Below are positions 16,930 to 27,423 of a stretch of 64,000 nt of DNA, piece after piece. A model generated the notes under the pieces. It was not told where the DNA came from, did not search any database, and worked only from the letters and a program-made list of their open reading frames with translations. Position numbers and translations under genes: made by a program. The stretch is from Pantoea sp. GD03673. GTDB lineage: Bacteria > Pseudomonadota > Gammaproteobacteria > Enterobacterales > Enterobacteriaceae. Location of the stretch: the NCBI RefSeq assembly GCF_029844725.1, contig NZ_JAOCKJ010000005.1:124001-188000 (forward strand), written 5' to 3'. Every line of letters starts with the position of its first letter. The stretch's first letter is position 1.

Positions 16930-18231
16930 CTATAACAGCAAGCCGCCAAACACGAAGCCGGAGAGCACCGACAGCGCAATGGCGATCACCCCGGGAATAA
17001 TAAAGGCATGGTTAAAGACAAACTTGCCAATCCGGGTTGAGCCGGTGTCATCCATCTCAACGGCAGCCAGAAGCGTCGGGTAGGTGGGCAGCACAAACAG
17101 CGCCGAAACCGCTGCGAAAGAGGCGATGGCCGTCAGCGGCGTTACGCCCAGCAGCAACGCGGCGGGCATCAGTGCTTTGGTGGTGGCGGCCTGTGAATAG
17201 AGCAGCATTGAGGCGAAGAACAGCACCAGGGCCAGCATCCACGGATAAGTTTGCAGCGTGTCGCCTGCCAGCATCTGAATGTCTGCCAGATGTGCTTTCA
17301 CAAAGGTGTCGCCCAGCCAGGCGACGCCCATGACGCAGACACAGGCACTCATGCCGGATTTAAAGGTGCTGGCGCTGAGGATGTCACTGGTGTCGATTTT
17401 GCAGGTCAGGCTGATGAGCGTAGCGATGGTCAGCATAAACACCACAATCGCTTCATTGCGCGGCAGCGGCGGATTGACGATCAGCCCAACGCTGGCGCTG
17501 GTTGCGGTGGCATAGAGCACCACGGCGACAATACCTGTCAGAAACAGCAGCACCGACTTTTTCGCCCCCGGATTTGCCTGATAGACGCTGGCTCCGCGCA
17601 GCGTGACTTCGCCTTTCGCAAGACGAGCCTGATACACCTCATCATCCTTTAACTCTTTGCCAAGGAAGTTAGTCACCAGCGCCGCCAGAAACAGGCCAAC
17701 CATGGTTGAGGGGATCGCGATTGCCAGCAGCGTAATATAGCTGATGCCGCGCGGTTCAAGCAGGGTGGCGAAGAAGACCACTGCGGCGGAAATCGGCGAC
17801 GCGGTAATCGCGATCTGTGAAGCCACTACCGCAATCGACAGCGGACGGGAAGGGCGGACTCCTTGCTCTTTCGCCACTTCTGCAATCACCGGCAGCGTTG
17901 AGAAGGCGGTGTGTCCGGTTCCTGCCAGCAGCGTCATCAGGTACGTTACCAGCGGGGCCAGCAGCGTGACATGGCGCGGATGACGGCGCAGCAGGCGTTC
18001 CGCCAGACTCACCAGATAGTCCATTCCGCCCGCCACCTGCATGGCGGCTATTGCGGCGATCACCGCCATGATGATTTCAATCACATCGAACGGGATTGCA
18101 CCGGGTGCCATGCCAAATCCCAGCGTCAGGACCAGCACGCCCATGCCACCTGCGAACCCGATACCAATGCCGCCAAGACGTGCGCCCAACCAGATCGCCA
18201 TTAAGACGATAAGCAGCTCAACCACAAACAT
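16930..18231 (-). CDS. dcuA: Anaerobic C4-dicarboxylate transporter DcuA
   Basis: A 433-residue polytopic inner-membrane carrier for aspartate, malate, fumarate and succinate, used for uptake and for fumarate/succinate exchange. About ten to twelve hydrophobic helices are evident, with DcuA/DcuB family segments such as [20 protein letters not shown] and [19 protein letters not shown]. The ATG at 18231 has an AGGAG site. aspA lies just upstream; the pair supplies and processes aspartate as a nitrogen and fumarate source. The fumarate reductase genes that follow nearby in E. coli are not in this window. Confidence 0.95.
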   Translation of the reverse strand: MFVVELLIVLMAIWLGARLGGIGIGFAGGMGVLVLTLGFGMAPGAIPFDVIEIIMAVIAAIAAMQVAGGMDYLVSLAERLLRRHPRHVTLLAPLVTYLMTLLAGTGHTAFSTLPVIAEVAKEQGVRPSRPLSIAVVASQIAITASPISAAVVFFATLLEPRGISYITLLAIAIPSTMVGLFLAALVTNFLGKELKDDEVYQARLAKGEVTLRGASVYQANPGAKKSVLLFLTGIVAVVLYATATSASVGLIVNPPLPRNEAIVVFMLTIATLISLTCKIDTSDILSASTFKSGMSACVCVMGVAWLGDTFVKAHLADIQMLAGDTLQTYPWMLALVLFFASMLLYSQAATTKALMPAALLLGVTPLTAIASFAAVSALFVLPTYPTLLAAVEMDDTGSTRIGKFVFNHAFIIPGVIAIALSVLSGFVFGGLLL

Positions 18232-18280
18232 GAATCACTCCTGAAAAGTAAACCGGTAAACCTGGGTGTGCTGTGTAACA

Positions 18281-18318
18281 AAAAAAAAGGCACACCGTGT
18301 TGATCGCGGTATGCCTTT
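18281..18318 (-). terminator. Terminator between aspA and dcuA
   Basis: AAAGGCAtACCG-type arms form a long hairpin at 18286-18318, followed on the minus strand by a run of eight T. It limits read-through from aspA into dcuA, as in E. coli where dcuA also has its own weak promoter. Confidence 0.82.
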
Positions 18319-18341
18319 GGTTAACCAGCGTCGGTTAAGCC

Positions 18342-19778
18342 TTACTGTTCGTTTTCATCAGTGTAACGTTTAGCTTTATAAACCGGGTACATCAGGTTCT
18401 GTACCGAGAAGATATCGTCCAGCTCACTTTCCGTCAGCAGGCCGCGCTCCAGAACGACTTCCCGCACGCTTTTACCGGTTTCCGCACAGATTTTGCCGAC
18501 GATGTCGCCGTTGTGGTGGCCGATGTAAGGGTTAAGGTAAGTCACGATACCAATCGAGTTGAAGACGTAGGCTTCGCACACCGCGCGATTGGCGGTGATG
18601 CCGTTGACGCACTTCTCCAGCAGGTTGTAGCAGGCATTCGTCAGGATGCTGATTGACTCAAACAGCGCCTGGCCAATCACCGGTTCCATGACGTTAAGCT
18701 GCAGCTGTCCGGCTTCAGAAGCCATCGTGACGGTAATGTCGTTGCCAATGACTTTAAAGCAGACCTGGTTAACGACCTCTGGCACGACCGGATTCACTTT
18801 AGCCGGCATGATAGAGGAGCCCGCCTGCAGTTCCGGCAGGTTGATTTCATTCAGACCAGCACGCGGACCGGAGGAGAGCAGGCGCAGGTCGTTACAGATT
18901 TTAGAGAGCTTCACCGCCAGACGTTTCAGCGATGAATGCACCATCACATAGGCACCGCAGTCAGAGGTTGCTTCAATCAGATCTTCCGCAGGTACCACCG
19001 GCAGGTTGCTGACTTCCGCCAGACGCTGAACGGCCAGGTGCTGATAGCCTTCCGGCGTATTGAGGCGGGTGCCGATGGCGGTTGCGCCCAGGTTTACTTC
19101 CAGCAGCAGTTCAGCAGTGCGCAGAATGCTTCGGGTCTCTTCGTTCAGCAGCACGCTGAAGGCGTGGAACTCCTGGCCGAGCGTCATGGGTACTGCATCC
19201 TGCAGCTGGGTGCGGCCCATTTTCAGGATGGTCTGGAATTCATCGGCTTTATGCTGGAAGCCGTCGGCCAGCTGACTGATGCCATCCAGCAGTTTGAGCA
19301 GTGAGCTGTAGACGGCGATGCGGAAACCGGTCGGGTAGGCATCGTTGGTGGACTGGCATTTGTTCACATGATCGTTGGGGTTGAGATACTGATATTCCCC
19401 TTTCTGATGGCCCATCAGCTCCAGGCCAATGTTTGCCAGCACCTCATTGGTGTTCATGTTGACCGAGGTTCCGGCACCGCCCTGATAAACATCCACAGGG
19501 AACTGGTCCATGCAGCGGCCGTTGTTCAGCACCTCGTCGCAGGCCTTAATGATGGTATCGGCAATGTTGCGCGGAATGGTCTGCAGCTCTTTGTTGGCCA
19601 TCGCCGCCGCTTTTTTAACCATGACCATACCGCGGACAAATTCAGGTATGTCGCTGATTTTACTGTTGCTGATATAAAAATTTTCAATCGCACGCAGAGT
19701 ATGAACGCCATAATAGGCATCCGCCGGAACTTCGCGCATACCTAACAGGTCTTCTTCGATACGAATGTTGTTCGCCAT
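18342..19778 (-). CDS. aspA: Aspartate ammonia-lyase (aspartase)
   Basis: A 478-residue cytosolic enzyme converting L-aspartate to fumarate and ammonia. It has the same length as E. coli AspA and keeps the fumarase/aspartase signature loop [11 protein letters not shown] with the catalytic Ser, as well as TRLNTPEGY and [12 protein letters not shown]. The ATG at 19778 ([13 protein letters not shown]) is the conserved start; the frame is open 48 codons further upstream but that part is not aspartase-like. It is followed by a terminator and dcuA. Only the start region, GC content and neighbours were checked; no lesion was seen. Confidence 0.97.
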   Translation of the reverse strand: MANNIRIEEDLLGMREVPADAYYGVHTLRAIENFYISNSKISDIPEFVRGMVMVKKAAAMANKELQTIPRNIADTIIKACDEVLNNGRCMDQFPVDVYQGGAGTSVNMNTNEVLANIGLELMGHQKGEYQYLNPNDHVNKCQSTNDAYPTGFRIAVYSSLLKLLDGISQLADGFQHKADEFQTILKMGRTQLQDAVPMTLGQEFHAFSVLLNEETRSILRTAELLLEVNLGATAIGTRLNTPEGYQHLAVQRLAEVSNLPVVPAEDLIEATSDCGAYVMVHSSLKRLAVKLSKICNDLRLLSSGPRAGLNEINLPELQAGSSIMPAKVNPVVPEVVNQVCFKVIGNDITVTMASEAGQLQLNVMEPVIGQALFESISILTNACYNLLEKCVNGITANRAVCEAYVFNSIGIVTYLNPYIGHHNGDIVGKICAETGKSVREVVLERGLLTESELDDIFSVQNLMYPVYKAKRYTDENEQ

Positions 19779-20106
19779 GATAACCTTCTTGTTGTTGCCG
19801 CTAACCATCACAAAGGATGTGTTTATTTTGTTGTGGTGTGCCCGTGCCGACATATTATCCGTCTTCACAGTGGCAAGTGCGATCATATTCTGATGCATAC
19901 GAAAAGCACGCATGCAGATCACCTAATGCTGCCGTCTGGTTAACGATATGTGAAGTCGGTTACAAAATTAACCCCGCAGGATAAATTTGACAGGATCGGT
20001 TGAAAATGGCGGCGCGGGTGCCCATCTCTTTTCTTATCATCCTCAGGATGAACGCTTTCTGCTGACCGGCACGCTGCCGTTCAGCCTCTACTTACAGGAG
20101 AGTACG

Positions 20107-20568
20107 GTGCGCTGGATACCGTTATTAGTCTTTTTTGTTCTGGCCTGGATTGAGATTTCACTCTTCATTCAGGTTGCACACGTCATGGGCGTGCTGCTGA
20201 CCATGCTGCTGGTGGTCTTTACCTCATGCATCGGGGTTTCGCTGGTCAAAAATCAGGGCATGAAGAATTTCATGCTGATGCAGGAGAAGCTGGCACGCAA
20301 CGAAAGTCCTGCCGGTGAGATGATCAAAAGCGTGTCGCTGATCATCGCCGGTTTCCTGCTGCTGTTGCCGGGGTTCTTTACCGACCTGCTGGGCCTGCTG
20401 CTGCTGCTGCCCCCGGTTCAGAAGCATCTGACGCTGAAGCTGATGCCCCATCTGCGCGTCTGGCGCGGACCGGGTGCCGGACCGGATAGCGGCTACACCA
20501 TGGATGGTGAGTTCGAGCGTAAAAACAGCGATCGCCTTGAGCACCATGACGATCACAAGGATCGTTAA
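20107..20568 (+). CDS. fxsA: Membrane protein FxsA
   Basis: A 153-residue inner-membrane protein with three or four membrane helices. When overproduced in E. coli, FxsA relieves exclusion of phage T7 by the F plasmid. Recognisable blocks are EISLFIQVAHVMGVLLTMLL, MIKSVSLIIAGFLLLLPGFF and LLLLLPPVQKHL. The tail is hydrophilic and rich in His, Asp and Arg. I chose the GTG at 20107 (RWIPLLV) since the family starts MRW, with ACAGGAG just upstream. It keeps its E. coli position between aspA (divergent) and groES. Confidence 0.92.
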   Translation: MRWIPLLVFFVLAWIEISLFIQVAHVMGVLLTMLLVVFTSCIGVSLVKNQGMKNFMLMQEKLARNESPAGEMIKSVSLIIAGFLLLLPGFFTDLLGLLLLLPPVQKHLTLKLMPHLRVWRGPGAGPDSGYTMDGEFERKNSDRLEHHDDHKDR

Positions 20569-20590
20569 TCACAGCGGTCACCTCTGAAAG

Positions 20591-20614
20591 CGCAGCCTCC
20601 GGGCTGCGTTTTTT
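20591..20614 (+). terminator. Terminator of fxsA
   Basis: CGCAGCC / GGCTGCG stem with a four-base loop followed by six T. It separates fxsA from the groE promoter. Confidence 0.85.
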
Positions 20615-20679
20615 ATTTGCCATGCCATCTGTTTAAAAAGTCATCAGTTATCACGTTCGGGTAAAAAATTTGTTGGCTG

Positions 20680-20712
20680 CCCCCTTGAAAGCACGTGGGT
20701 GCGGCCCTATCT
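20680..20712 (+). promoter_or_regulatory. Sigma-32 heat-shock promoter of groES-groEL
   Basis: CCCCCTTGAA matches the heat-shock -35 element, and CCCTATCT about 15 bases later matches the CCCCATNT-type -10 element. The layout parallels the E. coli groE promoter, at a similar distance from groES. Confidence 0.82.
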
Positions 20713-20796
20713 CACTGGTCACGAGGCCGGAAGCCATGCAGCCCGGTGTTCAACCCCAAAACTGAATGATTGGACTTCTCAAAGGAGAGCTATCAA

Positions 20797-21090
20797 ATGA
20801 AAATTCGTCCATTGCACGATCGCGTTATCGTCAAGCGTAAAGAAGTTGAAGCTAAATCAGCTGGCGGCATCGTGCTGACCGGTTCTGCAGCCGGTAAATC
20901 CACCCGTGGTGAAGTCCTGGCTGTCGGCAATGGCCGCATCCTTGAGAGTGGCGACGTTAAGCCGCTGGACGTGAAGGTTGGTGACGTCGTGATCTTCAAT
21001 GAAGGTTACGGTGCTAAAACCGAAAAGATCGACAACGAAGAAGTGCTGATCATCTCTGAAAGCGACATTCTGGCGATTGTTGAAGCGTAA
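20797..21090 (+). CDS. groES: Co-chaperonin GroES
   Basis: A 97-residue subunit of the heptameric lid that caps GroEL and closes the folding chamber in an ATP-dependent cycle. It opens [16 protein letters not shown], has the mobile loop [19 protein letters not shown] that contacts GroEL, and ends with [10 protein letters not shown]. The ATG at 20797 has AAAGGAG upstream. groEL follows after 48 bases in the same operon under the heat-shock promoter at 20,680. Confidence 0.98.
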   Translation: MKIRPLHDRVIVKRKEVEAKSAGGIVLTGSAAGKSTRGEVLAVGNGRILESGDVKPLDVKVGDVVIFNEGYGAKTEKIDNEEVLIISESDILAIVEA

Positions 21091-21126
21091 TTTTTTCGCG
21101 TAACTCACTGAACGAAACGAATTTAA

Positions 21127-22788
<1,662 letters not shown>

Positions 22789-22818
22789 TTGCCGTTGACT
22801 GCTTAAGTCATCAGAGAG

Positions 22819-22847
22819 CCCCCGATCGGAAACGGTCGGGGGTTTTT
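22819..22847 (+). terminator. Terminator of groESL
   Basis: A CCCCCGATCG / CGGTCGGGGG stem (one G-T pair) with a GAAA-type loop followed by five T. Confidence 0.88.
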
Positions 22848-22941
22848 CTTTTGGGCAGGAAAATAGTATAAGTAGTGGCGCACTCGTTCGTTTTTTCTCT
22901 TGATATCTCCTGCTGTCTGCACGCTGAGTGTTGCCGCCTCA

Positions 22942-22972
22942 CCGGATGGATTTACTGCCGTAAGTCCATCGG
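22942..22972. repeat. REP-like hairpin in the groEL-yjeI gap
   Basis: The 324-base gap 22,789-23,112 holds the groESL terminator and, further on, this imperfect hairpin: CCGGATGGA and TCCATCGGG arms, continued by TTTAC/GTAAG around TGCC. No open frame with gene-like features was seen in the gap. It looks like a single extragenic palindrome, but family membership was not tested. Confidence 0.45.
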
Positions 22973-23112
22973 GATGCGCCAGTCTGTCAGCCTGAACACA
23001 GTATGAAATATTGAGGTGATATAACGGGATTAAGGCAATGAATGTTCAGAAAAAACAGATCTTTTTCTGCTACGCTGCCACCCGACTCTGATGATAATAA
23101 ATGGGGATTACA

Positions 23113-23460
23113 ATGCGGATTAACCTCTTGCTCGGACTGACGGCTGGCGCGTTATTGCTGGCGGGCTGCAGCAGCTCTACGCAACTCTCTTCAGCAGGAC
23201 AGCGCGTGACGTTTACCGATCAGCAGCCTGGCAATAACTGCCAGCTTCTGGGCAACATCACCGGCTCACAGAGCAACTGGCTCAGCGGTGCAGGCGGCGA
23301 AACCAGTGCTCTGCGCGGTGCAGCCAATGACCTGCGCAATCGCGCAGCGGAGATGGGCGGCAACGTGATTTACGGGGCAACCAGTCCGACGCAGAATCTG
23401 TTATCCGCGTTCGCGCCACTCGACAGCAAAATGACCGGTCAGGTTTATAAGTGCCCATAA
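23113..23460 (+). CDS. yjeI: DUF4156 lipoprotein YjeI
   Basis: A 115-residue small lipoprotein matching E. coli YjeI, with the same place after groEL. Residues 1-18 are a signal ending in LLLAGC, so Cys is the lipidated amino end. Conserved blocks are PGNNCQLLGNITGSQSNWLSG, RGAANDLRNRAAEMGGNVIYG and a final GQVYKCP; two Cys outside the lipobox could pair in the periplasm. I chose ATG 23113 with GGGGA upstream; the ATG four codons earlier lacks a site. The function is unknown. yjeJ, next in E. coli, is missing. Confidence 0.88.
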   Translation: MRINLLLGLTAGALLLAGCSSSTQLSSAGQRVTFTDQQPGNNCQLLGNITGSQSNWLSGAGGETSALRGAANDLRNRAAEMGGNVIYGATSPTQNLLSAFAPLDSKMTGQVYKCP

Positions 23461-23489
23461 TGTGAATCGGGCATCTTACTCTGTTCAAG

Positions 23490-23515
23490 CGGCCAGCCTT
23501 TTGCTGGCCGTTTTT
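23490..23515 (+). terminator. Terminator of yjeI
   Basis: CGGCCAGC / GCTGGCCG stem followed by five T. It reaches the stop codon of the convergent epmB gene. Confidence 0.85.
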
Positions 23516-24542
23516 ATTCCTGACGTAACTGCAAATCTAACGGTGTTTTACTCGGTTCTCCGCCAATTTCACGCGCCAGCTTCGGCACCAGATAGCCTGA
23601 GACCTGTGACAGCAGGGATCGAACCAGCTGGCGGGCTTCATCATCTGACACAAAGAAATGCGCTGCGCCCTGCACTTTGTCCAGCACGTGCAGATAGTAG
23701 GGCAGAATACCGGCGTCAAACAGCGCGTTGCTCAGGGTCGCCAGCGTCTGCGCATTATCGTTGATGCCACGCAGTAAAACGCTCTGATTCAGCAGGGTGA
23801 CGCCCGCACGTTTCAGACGGATCATCGCTTCACGCAGCGCATCATCAATCTCCTGCGCATGATTGATGTGTGTCACCATCAGAACCTGTAGACGGGTTTC
23901 GCTGAGCGTCTGGCAGAGTTGATCGGTGATGCGCGCCGGTATCACCACCGGTAAACGGCTGTGAATACGCAGACGCTTCAGGTGTGGGATCTGTTCCAGC
24001 GCCGCGATCAGCCAGGCCAGTTCATGATCTTTTGCCATCAGAGGATCGCCGCCGGAAAAAATGATCTCATCAAGCTCGGGGTGATCGGCGATATAGTCCA
24101 GCGCCGCCTGCCAGCTCCGCTTATTTCCGGGATTGTCCTGATAGGGGAAGTGACGGCGAAAGCAGTAGCGGCAGTTGACCGCACAGCCGCCTTTGACCAG
24201 CAATAACGCCCGGTTTCGGTATTTGTGCAGCAGTCCGGGCACCGCGTTGCTTTGTTCATCGAGCGGATCGGTGCTATAACCTGGCGTATCGATGAATTCC
24301 TGACGCTGAGTCAGAACCTGAAGCAGCAGCGGGTCGTGCGCATCGCCTTTTTTCATCCGGCGGATGAACGCATGCGGCACACGCAGGGCGAAAAGACGCC
24401 GCGCATCTGCGCCTGCAGCCAGCTCAGTGTGCTGATCCAGGGCTAAAATCCGCAGTAATTCATCAGGTTCAGTGACAACATCCGCAAGTTGCTGCAACCA
24501 ATCTTCTCTGGAAGGTATTTTTAGGGTTACAATGTGTGCCAT
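23514..24542 (-). CDS. epmB: EF-P (R)-beta-lysylation pathway lysine 2,3-aminomutase EpmB
   Basis: A 342-residue radical SAM enzyme that turns (S)-alpha-lysine into (R)-beta-lysine for attachment to elongation factor P. The iron-sulfur motif is CAVNCRYC (Cys120, Cys124, Cys127). It is followed by RRHFPYQD and by DEIIFSGGDPLMAKD of the lysine aminomutase family. It is divergent from efp with only 43 bases between the starts, so substrate and modifying enzyme share one regulatory gap. Together with epmA (26,286) and efp the full beta-lysylation pathway is in this window. Confidence 0.95.
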   Translation of the reverse strand: MAHIVTLKIPSREDWLQQLADVVTEPDELLRILALDQHTELAAGADARRLFALRVPHAFIRRMKKGDAHDPLLLQVLTQRQEFIDTPGYSTDPLDEQSNAVPGLLHKYRNRALLLVKGGCAVNCRYCFRRHFPYQDNPGNKRSWQAALDYIADHPELDEIIFSGGDPLMAKDHELAWLIAALEQIPHLKRLRIHSRLPVVIPARITDQLCQTLSETRLQVLMVTHINHAQEIDDALREAMIRLKRAGVTLLNQSVLLRGINDNAQTLATLSNALFDAGILPYYLHVLDKVQGAAHFFVSDDEARQLVRSLLSQVSGYLVPKLAREIGGEPSKTPLDLQLRQE

Positions 24543-24585
24543 TTTTTTGGCTTAGTACCAGTATCAATTTTCGTAGAGGGCCTTC

Positions 24586-25152
24586 ATGGCGACTTATTCT
24601 AGCAACGATTTCCGTCCCGGTCTTAAAATCATGTTCGAAGGCGAACCTTATGCCATCGAATCCAGTGAGTTCGTTAAACCGGGTAAAGGTCAGGCATTCG
24701 CACGCGTTAAAATGCGTCGCCTGCTGACGGGTTCTCGCGTTGAAAAAACGTTCAAATCCACCGACTCCGCTGAAGGCGCAGACGTAATGGATACCAACCT
24801 GAGCTACCTGTACAACGACGGTGAGTTCTACCACTTCATGCACCAGGAAAGCTTTGAGCAGTTCCCGGTTGAAGAGAAGACTGTTGGCGATGCAGCAAAA
24901 TGGCTGCAGGACAACGCTGAATGTATCGTTACGCTGTGGAACGGTCGTCCAATCGCCGTTCAGCCGCCGAACTTTATCGAAGCTGAAATCGTGGAAACCG
25001 ATCCAGGCCTGAAAGGTGACACCGCAGGTACCGGCGGTAAGCCAGCCAAGCTCTCTACCGGCGCGGTAGTGAAAGTGCCATTGTTCGTGCAAGAGGGCGA
25101 AGTGGTGAAAGTTGACACCCGCTCTGGCGAATACGTGTCACGCGTGAAATAA
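24586..25152 (+). CDS. efp: Elongation factor P
   Basis: A 188-residue translation factor that rescues ribosomes stalled on polyproline stretches. Three beta-barrel domains are expected. The modified residue is Lys34 in [14 protein letters not shown], the site of beta-lysylation by EpmA/EpmB. The closing block [15 protein letters not shown] is typical. The gene has the strong codon bias of translation factors. Terminator at 25,160. Confidence 0.98.
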   Translation: MATYSSNDFRPGLKIMFEGEPYAIESSEFVKPGKGQAFARVKMRRLLTGSRVEKTFKSTDSAEGADVMDTNLSYLYNDGEFYHFMHQESFEQFPVEEKTVGDAAKWLQDNAECIVTLWNGRPIAVQPPNFIEAEIVETDPGLKGDTAGTGGKPAKLSTGAVVKVPLFVQEGEVVKVDTRSGEYVSRVK

Positions 25153-25159
25153 GATTCGC

Positions 25160-25185
25160 AGGCGCATCTTCTGGTGCGCCTTTTT
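25160..25185 (+). terminator. Terminator of efp
   Basis: AGGCGCA / TGCGCCT-type hairpin followed by five T, immediately before ecnA. Confidence 0.8.
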
Positions 25186-25202
25186 CTTGTCTGAGAGAAA
25201 AA

Positions 25203-25334
25203 ATGATCAAGCTGGCAAAATTAATCGCGTTCGCGTTGCTGGTCTCTTCTGCGCTTAGCGCCTGCAACACATTCCACGGTTTTGGCGAAGATGTCTCCCA
25301 CTTAGGCGGTGCCATTTCGCGTGCGGCAAAATGA
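25203..25334 (+). CDS. ecnA: Entericidin A (small lipoprotein)
   Basis: A 43-residue lipoprotein precursor: MIKLAKLIAFALLVSSALSA signal, lipobox ending in Cys21, then NTFHGFGEDVSHLGGAISR. The NTxxGxGEDVxxxGxAI pattern is shared by both entericidins. In E. coli EcnA is described as the antidote to the bacteriolytic EcnB. It sits directly after efp and 102 bases before ecnB, the E. coli order. Confidence 0.9.
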   Translation: MIKLAKLIAFALLVSSALSACNTFHGFGEDVSHLGGAISRAAK

Positions 25335-25388
25335 CCTTAACTGATTGTCCTTTTTAAAGTCCCGTCTGCAGCAACCGCCTGAAATCCG

Positions 25389-25399
25389 GCTATGCTTAA
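25389..25399 (+). promoter_or_regulatory. Sigma-S type extended -10 element of ecnB
   Basis: GCTATGCTTAA fits the sigma-S -10 consensus KCTAYRCTTAA at every position and lies 37 bases before the ecnB start. E. coli ecnB is known to be sigma-S dependent in stationary phase. Confidence 0.7.
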
Positions 25400-25436
25400 A
25401 ACGCTGTACTTTACATCCATCAAAAAGGACATTGTT

Positions 25437-25571
25437 ATGTTAAAGAAAAGTATTGCCGCAATCTTCTCTGTACTGGTGCTCTCTTCTCTGCTGACGGCGT
25501 GTAATACAACGCGTGGCGTCGGTGAAGATGTCGAAGCGGGTGGCCAGGCGATTCAGAACAGCACGAAGTAA
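25437..25571 (+). CDS. ecnB: Entericidin B (bacteriolytic small lipoprotein)
   Basis: A 44-residue lipoprotein precursor. [20 protein letters not shown] leads to lipobox LLTAC, and the mature part [18 protein letters not shown] forms a short amphipathic helix. In E. coli EcnB promotes lysis in stationary phase and is opposed by EcnA. AAAAGGA precedes the ATG. A sigma-S-type promoter element is upstream and a long hairpin terminator downstream. Confidence 0.93.
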   Translation: MLKKSIAAIFSVLVLSSLLTACNTTRGVGEDVEAGGQAIQNSTK

Positions 25572-25582
25572 CCTGTTATTCC

Positions 25583-25611
25583 AGCCGGTACGAAAGGCTT
25601 TCGTACCGGCT
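25583..25611. terminator. Long hairpin between ecnB and blc
   Basis: AGCCGGTACGAAAG and CTTTCGTACCGGCT form a perfect 14-bp inverted repeat with a one-base centre. There is only a weak T tract. It lies between convergent ecnB and blc and may end both transcripts. Confidence 0.7.
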
Positions 25612-25625
25612 TGTCAGATTGCGCA

Positions 25626-26150
25626 CTATTTCTGTTTTACCCAGATTAACTCCTCAACCGGGAAACCATCCCGACGCGCCTGCTCAACCAGCTTCTCTTT
25701 TACGCCCGGCTCCAGTTGGGGTGTCCGTGACAGTATCCAGAGATAGTGGCGATTCGGGCCACACACCAGTGCATAGCGATAATCGGGATCCAGTGCGATA
25801 ACGTTATAGCCGCCGTAGAAGGGACCAAAGAAAGAGACTTTCAGGGAAGCACGCTGGGGTTCGCCAGTGAAATAGGCTTTACCGACACTCTCCTGCCAGC
25901 GCTGCTTTTTAACGTTATAGCCACGATTGATAACTTTCAGACCGCCATCTTCTCGCGGGCTGTAGTTTGCCGTCACCTGTTCAAGGCCACGTTCAAAAGG
26001 GTGGTTAAGGCGGGCAATTTCATACCACTGACCAAGGTAGCGCTGGCTGTCAAAGTTATCGATGACCGTGACGTTCTTGGGCGGCGTGGTGCTGCAGGCC
26101 ACAGAGAGAAAGGCACTCAGGCTGGCAACAACTGTTTTCCATGGAGACAT
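25626..26150 (-). CDS. blc: Outer-membrane lipocalin Blc
   Basis: A 174-residue bacterial lipocalin anchored to the outer membrane, thought to bind lysophospholipids. The signal (residues 1-18) ends with lipobox SVAC. Lipocalin motif 1 is RYLGQWYEIARL with the invariant GxW; motif 2 is YRYALVCGPNRHYLWILSR. The tail RDGFPVEELIWVKQK is conserved. An exact sigma-S -10 consensus is upstream, in line with E. coli blc being stationary-phase induced. sugE and the frd operon, next in E. coli, are absent. Confidence 0.95.
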   Translation of the reverse strand: MSPWKTVVASLSAFLSVACSTTPPKNVTVIDNFDSQRYLGQWYEIARLNHPFERGLEQVTANYSPREDGGLKVINRGYNVKKQRWQESVGKAYFTGEPQRASLKVSFFGPFYGGYNVIALDPDYRYALVCGPNRHYLWILSRTPQLEPGVKEKLVEQARRDGFPVEELIWVKQK

Positions 26151-26177
26151 AGTGGGATTCCTTTGTGATTTAACCGC

Positions 26178-26188
26178 TTAAGTATAGA
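26178..26188 (-). promoter_or_regulatory. Sigma-S type extended -10 element of blc
   Basis: On the minus strand TCTATACTTAA fits KCTAYRCTTAA at every position, 28 bases before the blc start. Confidence 0.72.
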
Positions 26189-26285
26189 AGCCGAAACGCT
26201 GTTTTTGGCAGCATGGGCACGAGATTGTTTGCTGCAGGCATTGCAGGTAGACTTCCCCTCCTAATTTGTATCAGGAGTCATCACC

Positions 26286-27263
26286 ATGAGCGAAACGGCA
26301 AGCTGGCAACCTAGCGCATCCATCGCCAATTTGTTAAAACGCGCCGCTATTTTAGCCGAAGTGCGTCGTTTCTTTGCCGATCGCGGCGTGCTGGAAGTCG
26401 ATACCCCGGCGATGAGCCAGGCAACGATTACCGATATCCATCTGGTGCCATTCCAGACCCGTTTTGTCGGGCCTGGTGCGGCGCAGGGGCGCGATCTCTG
26501 GCTGATGACCAGCCCGGAATATCATATGAAACGCCTGCTGGCGGCGGGCAGCGGCCCGATCTACCAGATGGCGCGCAGCTTCCGCAATGAAGAGGCGGGA
26601 CGTCACCACAACCCGGAATTCACCATGCTGGAGTGGTATCGTCCGCATTACGACATGTACCGTCTGATGAACGAAGTCGACGATCTGATGCAGCAGGTGC
26701 TGGAGTGTGACAGCGCTGAGTCGCTCTCCTATCAGCAGGCGTTTATCCGCCATCTGGAGCTGGATCCGCTGTCAGCGGATAAAGCGCAGTTGCGTGAAGC
26801 GGCCGAGAAGCTGGGAGAAGGCGAGCTGGCGCGTGCAGAAGAGGATCGCGATACCTTACTGATGCTGCTGTTTATGCTGGGTGTGGAACCGAAGATTGGT
26901 CAGGATAAACCCTGCTTCGTTTATCACTTCCCGGCCAGCCAGGCTGCACTGGCGGAGATCAGTACCGAAGATCACCGTGTGGCTGAACGCTTCGAGGTCT
27001 ATTACAAAGGCATTGAGCTGGCGAACGGTTTCCGTGAACTCACCGACAGCCGTGAGCAGCGTCAGCGCTTTGAGCAGGATAACCGTCGCCGTGCGGCGCG
27101 TGGCCTGCCTGTACATCCGATTGATACCTATCTGCTGGATGCGCTGGCGCATGGCATGCCCGCCTGTTCCGGGGTCGCGCTGGGTATTGATCGCCTGATT
27201 ATGCTGGCATTGAAAGCGGACTCATTGAGCGAGGTGATCGCGTTTCCGGTGGATCGTTGCTAG
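26286..27263 (+). CDS. epmA: EF-P--(R)-beta-lysine ligase EpmA
   Basis: A 325-residue paralogue of class II lysyl-tRNA synthetase that lacks the tRNA-binding domain and links beta-lysine to Lys34 of EF-P. Class II motif 2 is [21 protein letters not shown] (about residues 100-120) and motif 3 is the [14 protein letters not shown] region near the end. The start [13 protein letters not shown] has AGGAG upstream. In E. coli it is followed by yjeM; here the next gene is degS, so local order breaks at this point. Confidence 0.96.
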   Translation: MSETASWQPSASIANLLKRAAILAEVRRFFADRGVLEVDTPAMSQATITDIHLVPFQTRFVGPGAAQGRDLWLMTSPEYHMKRLLAAGSGPIYQMARSFRNEEAGRHHNPEFTMLEWYRPHYDMYRLMNEVDDLMQQVLECDSAESLSYQQAFIRHLELDPLSADKAQLREAAEKLGEGELARAEEDRDTLLMLLFMLGVEPKIGQDKPCFVYHFPASQAALAEISTEDHRVAERFEVYYKGIELANGFRELTDSREQRQRFEQDNRRRAARGLPVHPIDTYLLDALAHGMPACSGVALGIDRLIMLALKADSLSEVIAFPVDRC

Positions 27264-27278
27264 AAGTCCGGATGAAAA

Positions 27279-27383
27279 GGGCAGGGATGGCCCATCTGAT
27301 CGCAAAGGAACCCTGCATCCCTGCAGGTCTGCCTCGCCATCCTGGCTCGGACGCTTTGCTCTTCAGATGGGCCACCCCTGCCC
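27279..27383. repeat. 105-bp palindromic intergenic element
   Basis: Outer arms of 21 bases (GGGCAGGGATGGCCCATCTGA and its complement) match with one mismatch. The pairing continues inward through GCAAAG / CTTTGC. The loop holds a smaller palindrome (CCTGCATCCCTGCAGG). It lies between convergent epmA and degS. It is shaped like a REP/ERIC-type element or long terminator hairpin, with no T tract. No second copy was noticed in this window. Confidence 0.65.
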
Positions 27384-27423
27384 GTCAGGCTAAGTCATGG
27401 CTGTGAGATTCAGGCTCCGGCAA

